Shown here: positions 7,518-13,278 of the stretch, in pieces
How the letters are laid out: each line of letters opens with the position of its first letter
Numbering within the stretch: position 1 is the first letter of the stretch
Assembly: GCA_043721775.1 (NCBI GenBank)
Contig: JAYSQA010000435.1
Coordinates: forward strand, 1 to 14,432
Source of the DNA: Stagnihabitans sp043721775
Lineage (GTDB): Bacteria; Pseudomonadota; Alphaproteobacteria; Rhodobacterales; Rhodobacteraceae
Direction: 5' to 3'
Length of the DNA: 14,432 nucleotides
Position numbers and translations under genes: made by a program
The notes under the pieces: generated by a model
Databases searched by the model: none
Seen by the model: only the letters and a program-made list of their open reading frames with translations
What the model was told of the DNA's origin: nothing

Positions 7518-8453
7518 ATGGGCCTGCTGCTGGACGTCATCTTGCCAGTCTTTTTCGTGATCGGCGCGGGCTACGCGATGGCCAAATGGGGCAACTTCGG
7601 CCATGCGGCGGTGGATGCGCTGATGTGGTTCTCGCAAGGTATCGCCGTGCCCTGCCTGCTCTTCCGCCAGATCGCCCTTCTGGACCTGAAGACCAGCTTC
7701 AACCCCGGCCTGATCACCAGCTTCTATGCCGGCGCCTTCCTGTGCTTCGCCGCAGGCTTCTTCGGCGCGTGGAAGCTGTTCCGCCGCCCGCTGGAAGAGG
7801 CCGTAACCACCGGCTTCGCCTGCATGTTCTCGAACTCCCTCCTCTTGGGCCTGTCGATTACCGAACGCGCCTATGGCACCCAAGCCCTCTCCGGCAACTA
7901 CGCCATCATCGCCATGCACTCGCCAATGTTCTACGCCTTCGGCATCACCCTGATGGAGCTGGTGCGCAGCCACGGCCAAGGCCTGTCCGCCAGAACGCTG
8001 ACCCTGCAAGTGGTCAAGGCCATCTTCTCGCAATCCCTGGTGCTGGCGATCAGCGCAGGCTTTGTCCTCAACCTCTCCGGCCTGCACATGCCCGCAGCCC
8101 TCGATGCCGCCACCGATATGCTGGGCAAGGCGGGCCTGCCCACCGCGCTCTTCGGCTTGGGCGGCGTCCTTTATCGCTATAAACCTGAAGGCGAAATCGG
8201 CCTGATCGCCCTCATCGTCGGCGTCTCCCTCTTCCTGCATCCAGTCACAACCTACGGCCTGGGCCTCTTGTTCCAACTCGATGTGGCAAGTCTGCGCTCC
8301 GCCACCGTCACCGCCGCCATGCCGCCGGGGGCCAACGCCTACCTCTTCGCTCACCTCTACGCCACAGGCCGCCGCGCCAACGCCTCCGCCGTGCTGATCG
8401 CCACGGCGCTGTCGATCTTCACCGCCTGGGTCTGGCTGCAAATCCTGCCCTAA
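7518..8453 (+). CDS. AEC-family (auxin efflux carrier type) transporter
   Basis: This is a 311-aa inner-membrane protein with about ten hydrophobic segments arranged in two five-helix halves. The N-terminal helix (LLLDVILPVFFVIGAGYAMAK) and the loop GIAVPCLLFRQIA are typical of the AEC/BASS-like fold, as is the C-terminal MPPGANAYLFAHLY segment with its helix-breaking PxGxN. Family members export or import organic anions such as malonate; the substrate here cannot be told from the sequence. The start follows the MBL gene stop by 5 bases, so it probably ends the dacC-tmk-holB-tatD transcription unit. Host sequence continues for about 66 bases before the prophage end. Confidence 0.88.
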   Translation: MGLLLDVILPVFFVIGAGYAMAKWGNFGHAAVDALMWFSQGIAVPCLLFRQIALLDLKTSFNPGLITSFYAGAFLCFAAGFFGAWKLFRRPLEEAVTTGFACMFSNSLLLGLSITERAYGTQALSGNYAIIAMHSPMFYAFGITLMELVRSHGQGLSARTLTLQVVKAIFSQSLVLAISAGFVLNLSGLHMPAALDAATDMLGKAGLPTALFGLGGVLYRYKPEGEIGLIALIVGVSLFLHPVTTYGLGLLFQLDVASLRSATVTAAMPPGANAYLFAHLYATGRRANASAVLIATALSIFTAWVWLQILP

Positions 8454-8519
8454 GCCTCCCCCGGCCCCCCTGTTTCATTTGTTCATAAATATCCCACGGG
8501 GGTGCGGGGGTGTGAAACC
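8454..8519. other. Host intergenic sequence cut by the prophage
   Basis: This stretch has C-runs (about 8456-8470), an AT-rich core (TTCATAAATATCC) and G-runs (8498-8510), a pattern common after genes in Rhodobacteraceae. The C-run and G-run can pair and may terminate the AEC transcript. GGGGGTGTGAAACC at the end would be the left arm of a G/C hairpin, and the matching C-run is missing where the prophage terminus begins. Confidence 0.45.
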
Positions 8520-8569
8520 TGTCTGCATTCATTAAGTCTGACAGTACAGTTTCATTAAGTCTGACAGTA
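8520..8569 (-). mobile_element. Right end of a Mu-like transposable prophage, with terminal repeats
   Basis: Two perfect 19-bp direct repeats TTCATTAAGTCTGACAGTA lie at 8528-8546 and 8551-8569, a 23-base period. A TG at 8520-8521 (CA on the phage strand) lies 8 bases outside the first repeat. Mu-type elements end in 5'-TG...CA-3' with tandem transposase-binding sites just inside, so this fits the R1/R2 sites of the right end. The expected 5-bp target duplication would be AAACC at 8515-8519. An alternative TG is at 8524-8525. The left end lies beyond the window, so the exact boundary is inferred. Confidence 0.7.
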
Positions 8570-8570
8570 G

Positions 8571-8585
8571 CCCGTCAAATACGGG
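8571..8585 (-). terminator. Short hairpin after the last prophage gene
   Basis: CCCGT (8571-8575) and ACGGG (8581-8585) form a perfect 5-bp inverted repeat with a 5-nt loop. It lies 19 bases downstream of the stop of the small HTH-like gene and inside the prophage end. The stem is short and there is no long T run, so terminator function is tentative. Confidence 0.3.
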
Positions 8586-8604
8586 ATTTGCCGATTGCTG
8601 GCGG

Positions 8605-9009
8605 TTACAGCCGGTTGAGGTCTTTGCCGCGTGCCGTCCGGAGCCTCCACCAGCGATGCACGGTGCTGCGTCCGACATGCTGGGCGGGCGGGAAGTCTGC
8701 CTTGATGGCATCAGTGATTTGCCCAAAGGTCAAGGTGTCAACCCGCGCAAGGATGAAGGCCTCAAGTTCCGGGTCGCCTTCAATCTTGGGCGGGTAGCCG
8801 CTGCGATGCGCGCGGCGGTGTGCGGCAAGGGCTTCCTCGCGGGTTTGAGGCAGGTTTAACGCAGGTTTAACGGGTGTTTCAACTGCCGTTGAAAGGGTGG
8901 CGCGGATGGCGTCGGCGATGCTGATCAACTCCGCCAGGGCATTGCCAAGCTTCGCATTGGCAGCGATGGCGCGGTCGATCAGGTCAAGCTTGCGGGGTGA
9001 GGTCATCAT
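8605..9009 (-). CDS. Small phage protein with an HTH-like C-terminus, 134 aa
   Basis: The start at 9009 (MMTSPRKL) is chosen because AAGG lies 9 bases upstream and the ATG overlaps the stop of the preceding 71-aa ORF (ATGATGA). Residues about 5-45 form an amphipathic helix, possibly a coiled coil (DRAIAANAKLGNALAELISI). A Pro-rich basic linker with HRRAHRSGYPPKI follows. The last 45 residues read as a helix-turn-helix: LTFGQITDAIKADFP, then GRSTVHRWW as a recognition helix. A DNA-binding regulator is the likely role, but I do not recognise the family. It is the last gene before the right end, a place where Mu carries com and mom. It looks unlike either of those. Confidence 0.65.
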   Translation of the reverse strand: MMTSPRKLDLIDRAIAANAKLGNALAELISIADAIRATLSTAVETPVKPALNLPQTREEALAAHRRAHRSGYPPKIEGDPELEAFILARVDTLTFGQITDAIKADFPPAQHVGRSTVHRWWRLRTARGKDLNRL

Positions 9010-9221
9010 CTGATATTGCCTTTCTGGCAGGCGTGACACGGTGCTATTCTCTCTGCCGTAGCACGGTTTTCGGACCGGAGCGCGATGTGGGGTTTCCGGG
9101 CAACCGGCTGAGAGGCCCCACCGTCTGTGCGGAATGACGACCACGGAAATTCGGAGTACGTGACACCGTCCCGGCGCAAGCCGAACGCTTGTGAATGAGG
9201 GGATTTCCGACCCTCCGTCAT
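9006..9221 (-). CDS. 71-aa ORF coupled to both neighbours
   Basis: The ATG at 9221 overlaps the TGA of the Mor-like gene (ATGA at 9218-9221), with AAGGA about 9 bases upstream. Its own TGA overlaps the start of the next gene in the same way. Coupling on both sides is the style of the whole element and is the main reason to accept it. The product is basic and low in hydrophobic residues, with a single C-terminal CxxC (PCHACQKGN). A comparison with the zinc-binding Com protein of Mu is tempting, but Com has more cysteines and I see no other likeness. Function is unknown. Confidence 0.5.
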   Translation of the reverse strand: MTEGRKSPHSQAFGLRRDGVTYSEFPWSSFRTDGGASQPVARKPHIALRSENRATAERIAPCHACQKGNIR

Positions 9222-9577
9222 TCCGCCCGTTCCTTCAGCCAGCGGCGCACGGACACGTCCGAGACGCGCAGTTGCCGGGCGATTTCGGCGGTGGAGCGGC
9301 CTTGCCAGTGCAGCATCGCGGCAAGCCAGCGTTTGGCCAGGGGGACGCGCTTTTGCAGGCGGGGGTGGGCTGCAAGCGCCTTGGCCTTTTCATAGCCCAA
9401 CAGCGCCTCGTGGCGGGCGTGGCCTTTGGGATCATCGGCAAGGGAGAGTTCCGCCCCGCCATAGGTCATCAGGAATATGACGGCCAGCTCTGCCCCCAGG
9501 GCCTCCACATATGGCGCTGCCTGGGCGGTTGGGCGCGGCATAGGGCGCGCGATTGCGGTCTTGGGTGTGTCGTCCAT
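9218..9577 (-). CDS. Mor-like transcription activator
   Basis: This is a 119-aa protein. After a Pro/Ala-rich start, residues 24-60 (PYVEALGAELAVIFLMTYGGAELSL..) match the layout of the Mor/C dimerisation domain, in which a GG turn precedes a short strand. Residues about 85-117 form a clear HTH (RSTAEIARQLRVSDVSVRRWLKE). In Mu, Mor switches on the middle promoter and C the late promoters, binding dyads near -35. Here the gene lies after the head genes instead of after gemA, so it may be an autoregulated late gene or may have been moved. AAGGA and AGGG precede the ATG at 9577. A non-Mor HTH protein is the alternative. Confidence 0.6.
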   Translation of the reverse strand: MDDTPKTAIARPMPRPTAQAAPYVEALGAELAVIFLMTYGGAELSLADDPKGHARHEALLGYEKAKALAAHPRLQKRVPLAKRWLAAMLHWQGRSTAEIARQLRVSDVSVRRWLKERAE

Positions 9578-9607
9578 TGCGCCCTTATCCTTTCAAGTCC
9601 GGGGGAA

Positions 9608-9647
9608 GCCTCCGACTGCCAACCAGGAGAGGAATGCAGCCGGAGGC
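9608..9647 (-). promoter_or_regulatory. Long hairpin between gpI and the Mor-like gene
   Basis: GCCTCCG (9608-9614) pairs with CGGAGGC (9641-9647), and CTGC (9616-9619) pairs with GCAG (9636-9639). That gives an 11-bp stem with one A-C mismatch and a 16-nt loop. It lies in the 138-base gap before the Mor-like gene. No T run follows on the minus strand, so it may be a structured leader, a processing site or an operator more than a terminator. Confidence 0.4.
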
Positions 9648-9715
9648 CTCTTCGCGCCAGGTCCCACCCCGGCGCGTCCGTCATGCCGAGGTGTTGACGC
9701 ACACCGGCGTGATTG

Positions 9716-10711
9716 TCATTTCGCCAGGGAACCCATCGGAAGACCGAGCTGGGCGCAGATGGCATCGGCGGTTTCGGACCGGTTGGCGGCGGGGATCGAA
9801 GGCGGTGCACCCGCCATTGTAGCCCCGTGGTTCTTGGTCAGCCCGGCGAAGGTCGGTCCTGCCTTTGCCAGAAAACCGTCAAAGGCTGCTTCGTTGGACT
9901 TGCAGAGCGCCAAGGCCCAATCGCGCATCCCGCCGTGGATGTAGCCTTGCCGAAAGGCGGCATCGACCTTGAGTTGCGCCCGGCCTTCGGTGGCATTTAC
10001 AAGCTCTGTCTGGCGTTCGGCCATCATCGCCGTGACGGCTGACACCGGCATGTACTGGGCCGGATCGGGCGGAGCGTTCAGCTTGGCCGCAAGGGCCTTG
10101 AGCGCCGCCACGAGCTGGGCCAGCGGCATGTCAGGTGCCAGACCGAAAAGGTCTGTGATCGTCTTGACCAGATCGGCTTCGGTCGATTCGTCCTGTGCAT
10201 CATCTGCGGCCATGGCGGGTCTGTTTGCCGGTTTCTGTGCGGGCTTCATGGCGGTGTCCTGACTGGCGAGTGCGGTGAGTTCCAGAGCGGGATGGTGAAC
10301 CAGCCCGGCCCCGCAGAGCTTTTGAACCTCGGTCGATGCCGCCTCAATCATGAAGGACGGGCTGAGATATTTGTACTCCTTGGCGGCAATCATCCGCGCC
10401 GCAGTCGCCGTCCACTCCACCCGGCCCCAGATGCCATCGGGGCGCGCAGCGAGCTCCTTGATCCAGCCCGCCGCTGGTACCGGGCCGTTGGGGCGTCCCT
10501 CGGGCCGGTCTGCCTGATGTTCATAGTCAATCGGCAGGTCCACCCCATCGGCGTCGAATTGGGCAATCACGGCTTCAGCATTGGCGAGGATGCACTTGCG
10601 CCCGTCGCGCAGCGTTGATGCGCCAGCGGGCAGAAGGTGAACCCATTCGGGCACATCGGCAGAGCCGGAGCCGCTGGCCGCAAGTTCGAAGATGAAGCGA
10701 CGTGCGGTCAT
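9716..10711 (-). CDS. Mu-like gpI head maturation protease/scaffold
   Basis: This 331-aa protein matches the Mu gpI family, which provides the prohead protease and, by an internal start, the scaffold. Visible signatures are the early LRDGRKCILANAEAVIAQF, DLPIDYEHQ at 59-66, GIWGRVEWTATAARMIAAKEYKYLSP, and AGLVHHPALELTAL. A charged low-complexity linker (AQKPANRPAMAADDAQDEST) leads to the helical scaffold part, ending with a helix where a Mu scaffold would bind the shell. The start at 10711 leaves 4 bases after the gpT stop; a longer frame from 10783 would run back into gpT. In Mu, gpI precedes gpT, so the order here is reversed. Confidence 0.85.
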   Translation of the reverse strand: MTARRFIFELAASGSGSADVPEWVHLLPAGASTLRDGRKCILANAEAVIAQFDADGVDLPIDYEHQADRPEGRPNGPVPAAGWIKELAARPDGIWGRVEWTATAARMIAAKEYKYLSPSFMIEAASTEVQKLCGAGLVHHPALELTALASQDTAMKPAQKPANRPAMAADDAQDESTEADLVKTITDLFGLAPDMPLAQLVAALKALAAKLNAPPDPAQYMPVSAVTAMMAERQTELVNATEGRAQLKVDAAFRQGYIHGGMRDWALALCKSNEAAFDGFLAKAGPTFAGLTKNHGATMAGAPPSIPAANRSETADAICAQLGLPMGSLAK

Positions 10712-10715
10712 CGGA

Positions 10716-11612
10716 TCAAATGAGGTAAGGCGTGACCACCAGGTCAGCGCTTTGATACCAGGTGTTCGAAGCACCGGCGGCACCGGTCGGAGCCTTCACC
10801 AGGTCACGCGCGGCCTGTTCCAGGGCGGGCGAAACCACAAGCAGGTTCGGCTTGACGCCAAGGATTTTGCCGCCATCCGCCTTGAAGCCTGCCATGGCCG
10901 CCCGCGCAATTGCGTAGTTGGCGGCATTCAGGGTCTGCTTCGATCCCCACGCCAATTGCCACAGGCCAAAGCCCGCATTGGCCCGCGCCCGGACGCCATA
11001 GAGATATTCGTCATTCAGGAACACGTTGTCGTCATAGTTCTGGGTCTTGGCCTGAAACTCGTAACCCATCCGGGTTTGCCAGATCATCGGGCGGATTGAC
11101 CGCGACGTGTCCAGGAGGAACCAGGGCGTGCCAGAACCGCCGTCCGTGTTGGCGACGTTGGTTACCGTAGTGCCGTCTTCACCGATCACCGGGTGCACCG
11201 TATCGAAGAAGTTCTGACCGTCGAAAGTTTGCGTGGTGAAACCGGTCTTCAGAAGGCCGAAGATGATGGATTCCGGATGGCGCTTGGCATTGCCGCCCAT
11301 TTCGGACAGCACCGGGCCGAAGATGCCAAGGCGGTCATCTTCGAAGTCCGTCCGCGCCACGGAAATGGTGCTTTCGAAGGTCTTGTTCTTGATCGTGAAG
11401 CCATGCGCCGCAAGGTTCTTGATGACGCGCCCACCGATCCATTCCCGCATGTTCGGGAACTGGCCAAGCCAGCCATAGGTTTCATCGGCGGCCTGACTGG
11501 GCACTTCCATCGCGACCTTGGGCCAATCCACTTCGGTGGCGGCGAAGGCATCGGAAAACTTGGTCTGAAAGCCTTTGAAGGCGAGGGCGACGGTATCGGC
11601 GTTGACGATCAT
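10716..11612 (-). CDS. Mu-like major head subunit gpT
   Basis: This 298-aa protein is close in size to Mu gpT (about 305 aa), the HK97-fold major capsid protein. The family start is clear (NADTVALAFKGFQTKFSDAF), as are GWLGQFPNMREWIGGRVIKNL, the ARTDFEDDRLGIFGPVLSEMG segment, WFLLDTSRSIRPMIWQ, and the C-terminal LLVVSPALEQAARDL. No gaps or internal stops appear, so the gene looks intact. AAAAGGA lies 9 bases upstream of the ATG at 11612. It is the first coding region after the non-coding stretch at 11613-12070, so it probably opens the late transcription unit. Confidence 0.92.
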   Translation of the reverse strand: MIVNADTVALAFKGFQTKFSDAFAATEVDWPKVAMEVPSQAADETYGWLGQFPNMREWIGGRVIKNLAAHGFTIKNKTFESTISVARTDFEDDRLGIFGPVLSEMGGNAKRHPESIIFGLLKTGFTTQTFDGQNFFDTVHPVIGEDGTTVTNVANTDGGSGTPWFLLDTSRSIRPMIWQTRMGYEFQAKTQNYDDNVFLNDEYLYGVRARANAGFGLWQLAWGSKQTLNAANYAIARAAMAGFKADGGKILGVKPNLLVVSPALEQAARDLVKAPTGAAGASNTWYQSADLVVTPYLI

Positions 11613-11747
11613 GAAGGGCAGTCCTTTTCCCGGTTGCGCCGCGCGGGTGTGGTCGCGGCGGTCTGTTGGAAAAGGTGTAACGAGCCGGGAAGTGCTGCAT
11701 CACCCACAACGGTGTGCGGGTCGAATGTTCAGGCCGCGAAGGGATAA

Positions 11748-11829
11748 GGCGCGCAGGGTTGGACTCGAACCGACATCCCATGTGCACTTTCGTGCAGATG
11801 CCCCTTGCCCATCGGGGTACACCGCGCGC
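11748..11829 (-). tRNA. tRNA-like element with a non-decoding anticodon arm
   Basis: Minus strand. An 8-bp acceptor-like stem (11822-11829 with 11749-11756, one G-T pair) encloses three arms. A D-like arm has CCCC/GGGG around a 9-nt loop containing GGG (11801-11817). A central hairpin has TGCAC/GTGCA capped by GAAA (11783-11796). A T-arm has GTCGG/CCAAC (one mismatch) around the canonical loop TTCGAGT (11758-11774). The T-arm loop is the hallmark of a tRNA. The 4-nt GNRA loop leaves no standard 7-nt anticodon loop, and CCA is not encoded (CTT follows). It may be a decayed tRNA or a tRNA mimic. It lies in the phage non-coding stretch upstream of gpT. Confidence 0.55.
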
Positions 11830-11843
11830 GCTGCGCCCAAGCC

Positions 11844-11879
11844 TCTATACGTCCGAAACGGGCCGCGTTATGAGCGCGG
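11844..11879 (-). promoter_or_regulatory. Candidate activator-dependent promoter upstream of the tRNA-like element
   Basis: On the minus strand TATAGA (11849-11844) is a good -10 match with no decent -35. The -35 position is occupied by an inverted repeat, CCGCG (11879-11875) and CGCGG (11867-11863), with a 7-base spacer. Mor- and C-activated Mu promoters have this arrangement, a -10 with a dyad replacing the -35. A start about 7 bases after the -10 would fall just before the tRNA-like element. This is inferred from pattern only. Confidence 0.35.
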
Positions 11880-11960
11880 TAAGTCGATGGAACAGCCCCC
11901 GAAAGCTGCGCTTTTCGCCCGCCGCCGTCAAGTGCGGCGAGGAACCGGGGCGGGATTGCA

Positions 11961-11993
11961 AAATTAAACGGGTTTCCGGCGAAATTAAACGGG
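11961..11993. repeat. Paired 12-bp direct repeats, 21-base period
   Basis: AAATTAAACGGG occurs at 11961-11972 and again at 11982-11993. Start-to-start distance is 21 bases, two helical turns, so a protein could bind both on one face. The AT-rich repeat stands out from the GC-rich surroundings. It lies between the early-operon terminator and the candidate promoter, where an operator or upstream activation site would be expected. Confidence 0.55.
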
Positions 11994-12073
11994 GTCAGGC
12001 CTTTTCGCGGGTGCGGGTGGCCCCAACGCAAGAAGGCCCTTTCTAGGCTCTCCTATCGAGTCCCGCGCAAAGC

Positions 12074-12101
12074 GAAAGGGCGGCACCTTCCGGCACCGCC
12101 C
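12074..12101 (-). terminator. Rho-independent terminator of the early prophage operon
   Basis: On the minus strand GGGCGGTGCC, GGAA, GGTGCCGCCC form a 10-bp stem (two G-T pairs) with a tetraloop, followed by TTTCGCTTT. It lies 21 bases after the GemA stop, so it should end the early transcript and separate it from the capsid genes. Confidence 0.8.
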
Positions 12102-12122
12102 CGTCCTGTCTGTCAGCGCGGA

Positions 12123-12536
12123 TCAGGCCGCGCGGGACTTCATCACTTTCAGGGCCGTGATGATCTTGCGCGCGGCGTCCTTGGTGACGAACCGCAAAGA
12201 CGACAGCTTGAAGGTCCGCATGAGCCACTTGTTCAACTCGCCTTCGCCGTCATAGGCCCGATGGGTATATTCGCTCCACAAAACCCGGATCAGCTCGATC
12301 TGGGCAAAGGAGGCCATGCCCGCCCGCGTCCCGTAGTTCGCGCCCTTGGCATCGGCAGGCTTGAAGCCACAGAAATCGAAGAAGCCCATCATCGCCAAGA
12401 AGCCGTCATGGTCCAACTCGGCCGAGCTGGTGACGCCGCAGATCTGCACCAGGGCGGATCTGTACTCATCATCCGAAAAGCAACGATCTTTGACGGCGAT
12501 GTGGATGATTGCGAGCTGCTGCCGGTTCAGGGTCAT
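12123..12536 (-). CDS. GemA/gp16-like regulatory protein (DUF1018)
   Basis: This 137-aa protein fits the Mu gp16/GemA family. The start RQQLAIIHIAVKDRCFSDDEYRSALVQICG, a central GF..AD segment, ASFAQIELIRVLWSEY, and the end LNKWLMRTFKLSSLRFVTKDAARKIITALK follow the family layout in order. In Mu, GemA alters host gene expression and DNA relaxation and lies next to mor at the end of the early region. Here it is also the last early gene, followed by a strong terminator. The ATG at 12536 overlaps the preceding stop (ATGA), and AAGAGG lies upstream. It is cytoplasmic, with no membrane segment. Confidence 0.85.
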   Translation of the reverse strand: MTLNRQQLAIIHIAVKDRCFSDDEYRSALVQICGVTSSAELDHDGFLAMMGFFDFCGFKPADAKGANYGTRAGMASFAQIELIRVLWSEYTHRAYDGEGELNKWLMRTFKLSSLRFVTKDAARKIITALKVMKSRAA

Positions 12537-12784
12537 GATGCCACCTCTTGAGGGAACGTGCGCAGATGGGAAACGAGGCGTTCAACCGTCTCGCTATCTT
12601 TTTCCAGGACGCCCTTCAGCCCGTTGCCGCACAGGAAGCACAGAGCTTCGAAGCCCCGATTGTCTATTACGTCCGAGTGGAGGCGCGACATGAACAAGAA
12701 CGCCTCTTCGGCATAGCTGAGCGTGATCGACATGTTTTCGGCGGAGGTGGCGAACTGCCCGAGGTCGGCTTTGGTCAGAGTCAT
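12533..12784 (-). CDS. Small early prophage protein, 83 aa, unknown function
   Basis: I do not recognise a family. The protein is mixed-charge and mostly helical in appearance, with a hydrophobic middle (YAEEAFLFMSRLHSDVI), a CFLC pair and a C-terminal helix (SETVERLVSHLRTF). No signal peptide is seen. Support for the gene is strong: GAGGAGG lies 7 bases before the ATG at 12784, that ATG overlaps the upstream stop (ATGA), and its own stop overlaps the GemA start in the same way. Such small proteins in the Mu early region are often non-essential modulators of host or phage DNA metabolism; that role is only inferred from position. Confidence 0.7.
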   Translation of the reverse strand: MTLTKADLGQFATSAENMSITLSYAEEAFLFMSRLHSDVIDNRGFEALCFLCGNGLKGVLEKDSETVERLVSHLRTFPQEVAS

Positions 12785-13278
12785 TCCGCACCCTCCTCGT
12801 TGTACTTCAGGCCCAGGTCACGAAAGCGCATCCCGAGTTGCCCCAAGGTGCGACCTTCACTGGCCGTGGCGTGGCGCAACCCGCGCGCGCCCAGGTCCAA
12901 GAGCGCGTTCAGGCCGTTTTCGTTGCGGGACAGGAAGCCGCCGCTGATCCCCAGGCGGATCGTTTCAAGAAAGGTGTCCGTGATGCCAAGAAGGTATTCG
13001 ATATCATCGGCGGCACGGCAGAAGGCCTGTGCGTCCTTCTTGGTCAGGCAAAGAGTGACTTCGGACACTTCGATCTTCTCCTTTGAGGCTGAGGGCTTGC
13101 GGCCTTTGCGCTTTTCTTCCAACTCGGCTTTCACCACTTCGACGGACCGACCGGGCAAATAGAAGGCCCGGCCCGCTGCGGCCTCTTTCAGCCGCCATTC
13201 GTGATCGGTCAGATAGGCGTCGTTCTCCATCGCGGTCAACGGATCGACCGCAGCGACTGGTGGGGAGTGCTTGGTCAT
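12781..13278 (-). CDS. Early prophage protein, 165 aa, unknown function
   Basis: I do not recognise this protein. The N-terminal 50 residues are acidic-polar (DPLTAMENDAYLTDHEWRLKEAAAGRAFYLPGRS). A strongly basic stretch follows at about 53-68 (EEKRKGRKPSASKEK) that could touch DNA or RNA. The C-terminal half has predicted helices with a Cys (LTKKDAQAFCRAADDIEYLL) and a Leu-rich segment (NGLNALLDLGARGLRHA). It has no membrane segment and no catalytic motif that I can name. The ATG at 13278 overlaps the preceding stop (ATGA) with GGAAAGG upstream, and the stop overlaps the next start, so it is an internal gene of the early operon. Confidence 0.7.
   Translation of the reverse strand: MTKHSPPVAAVDPLTAMENDAYLTDHEWRLKEAAAGRAFYLPGRSVEVVKAELEEKRKGRKPSASKEKIEVSEVTLCLTKKDAQAFCRAADDIEYLLGITDTFLETIRLGISGGFLSRNENGLNALLDLGARGLRHATASEGRTLGQLGMRFRDLGLKYNEEGAE

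Larger units (their letters stand above)
11613..12070. other. Non-coding stretch between early and late prophage genes
   Basis: No coding frame here has a ribosome site or family match; the plus-strand frames shadow the tRNA-like element or gpT. It holds the paired repeats, a candidate promoter and the tRNA-like element listed separately, plus an imperfect palindrome AGAAGGCCCTTTCT at 12030-12043. The rest, next to gpT, shows nothing recognisable. Confidence 0.55.

Noticed and set aside
7503..8441. 312-aa minus-strand frame opposite the AEC carrier
   Set aside because: Gln/Gly/His-rich shadow; the plus strand encodes a regular membrane protein.
10712..10783. Longer N-terminus for gpI
   Set aside because: It would overlap the end of gpT by 68 bases; the ATG at 10711 sits 4 bases after the gpT stop and fits the family start.
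11193..11747. 184-aa plus-strand frame over gpT
   Set aside because: Overlaps the antisense of a well-recognised capsid gene and lacks a ribosome site.
11955..12000. AAATTAAACGGGGTCAGG as a terminal repeat of a small transposon
   Set aside because: No transposase or inverted partner lies nearby; the two-copy, 21-base spacing fits an operator better.
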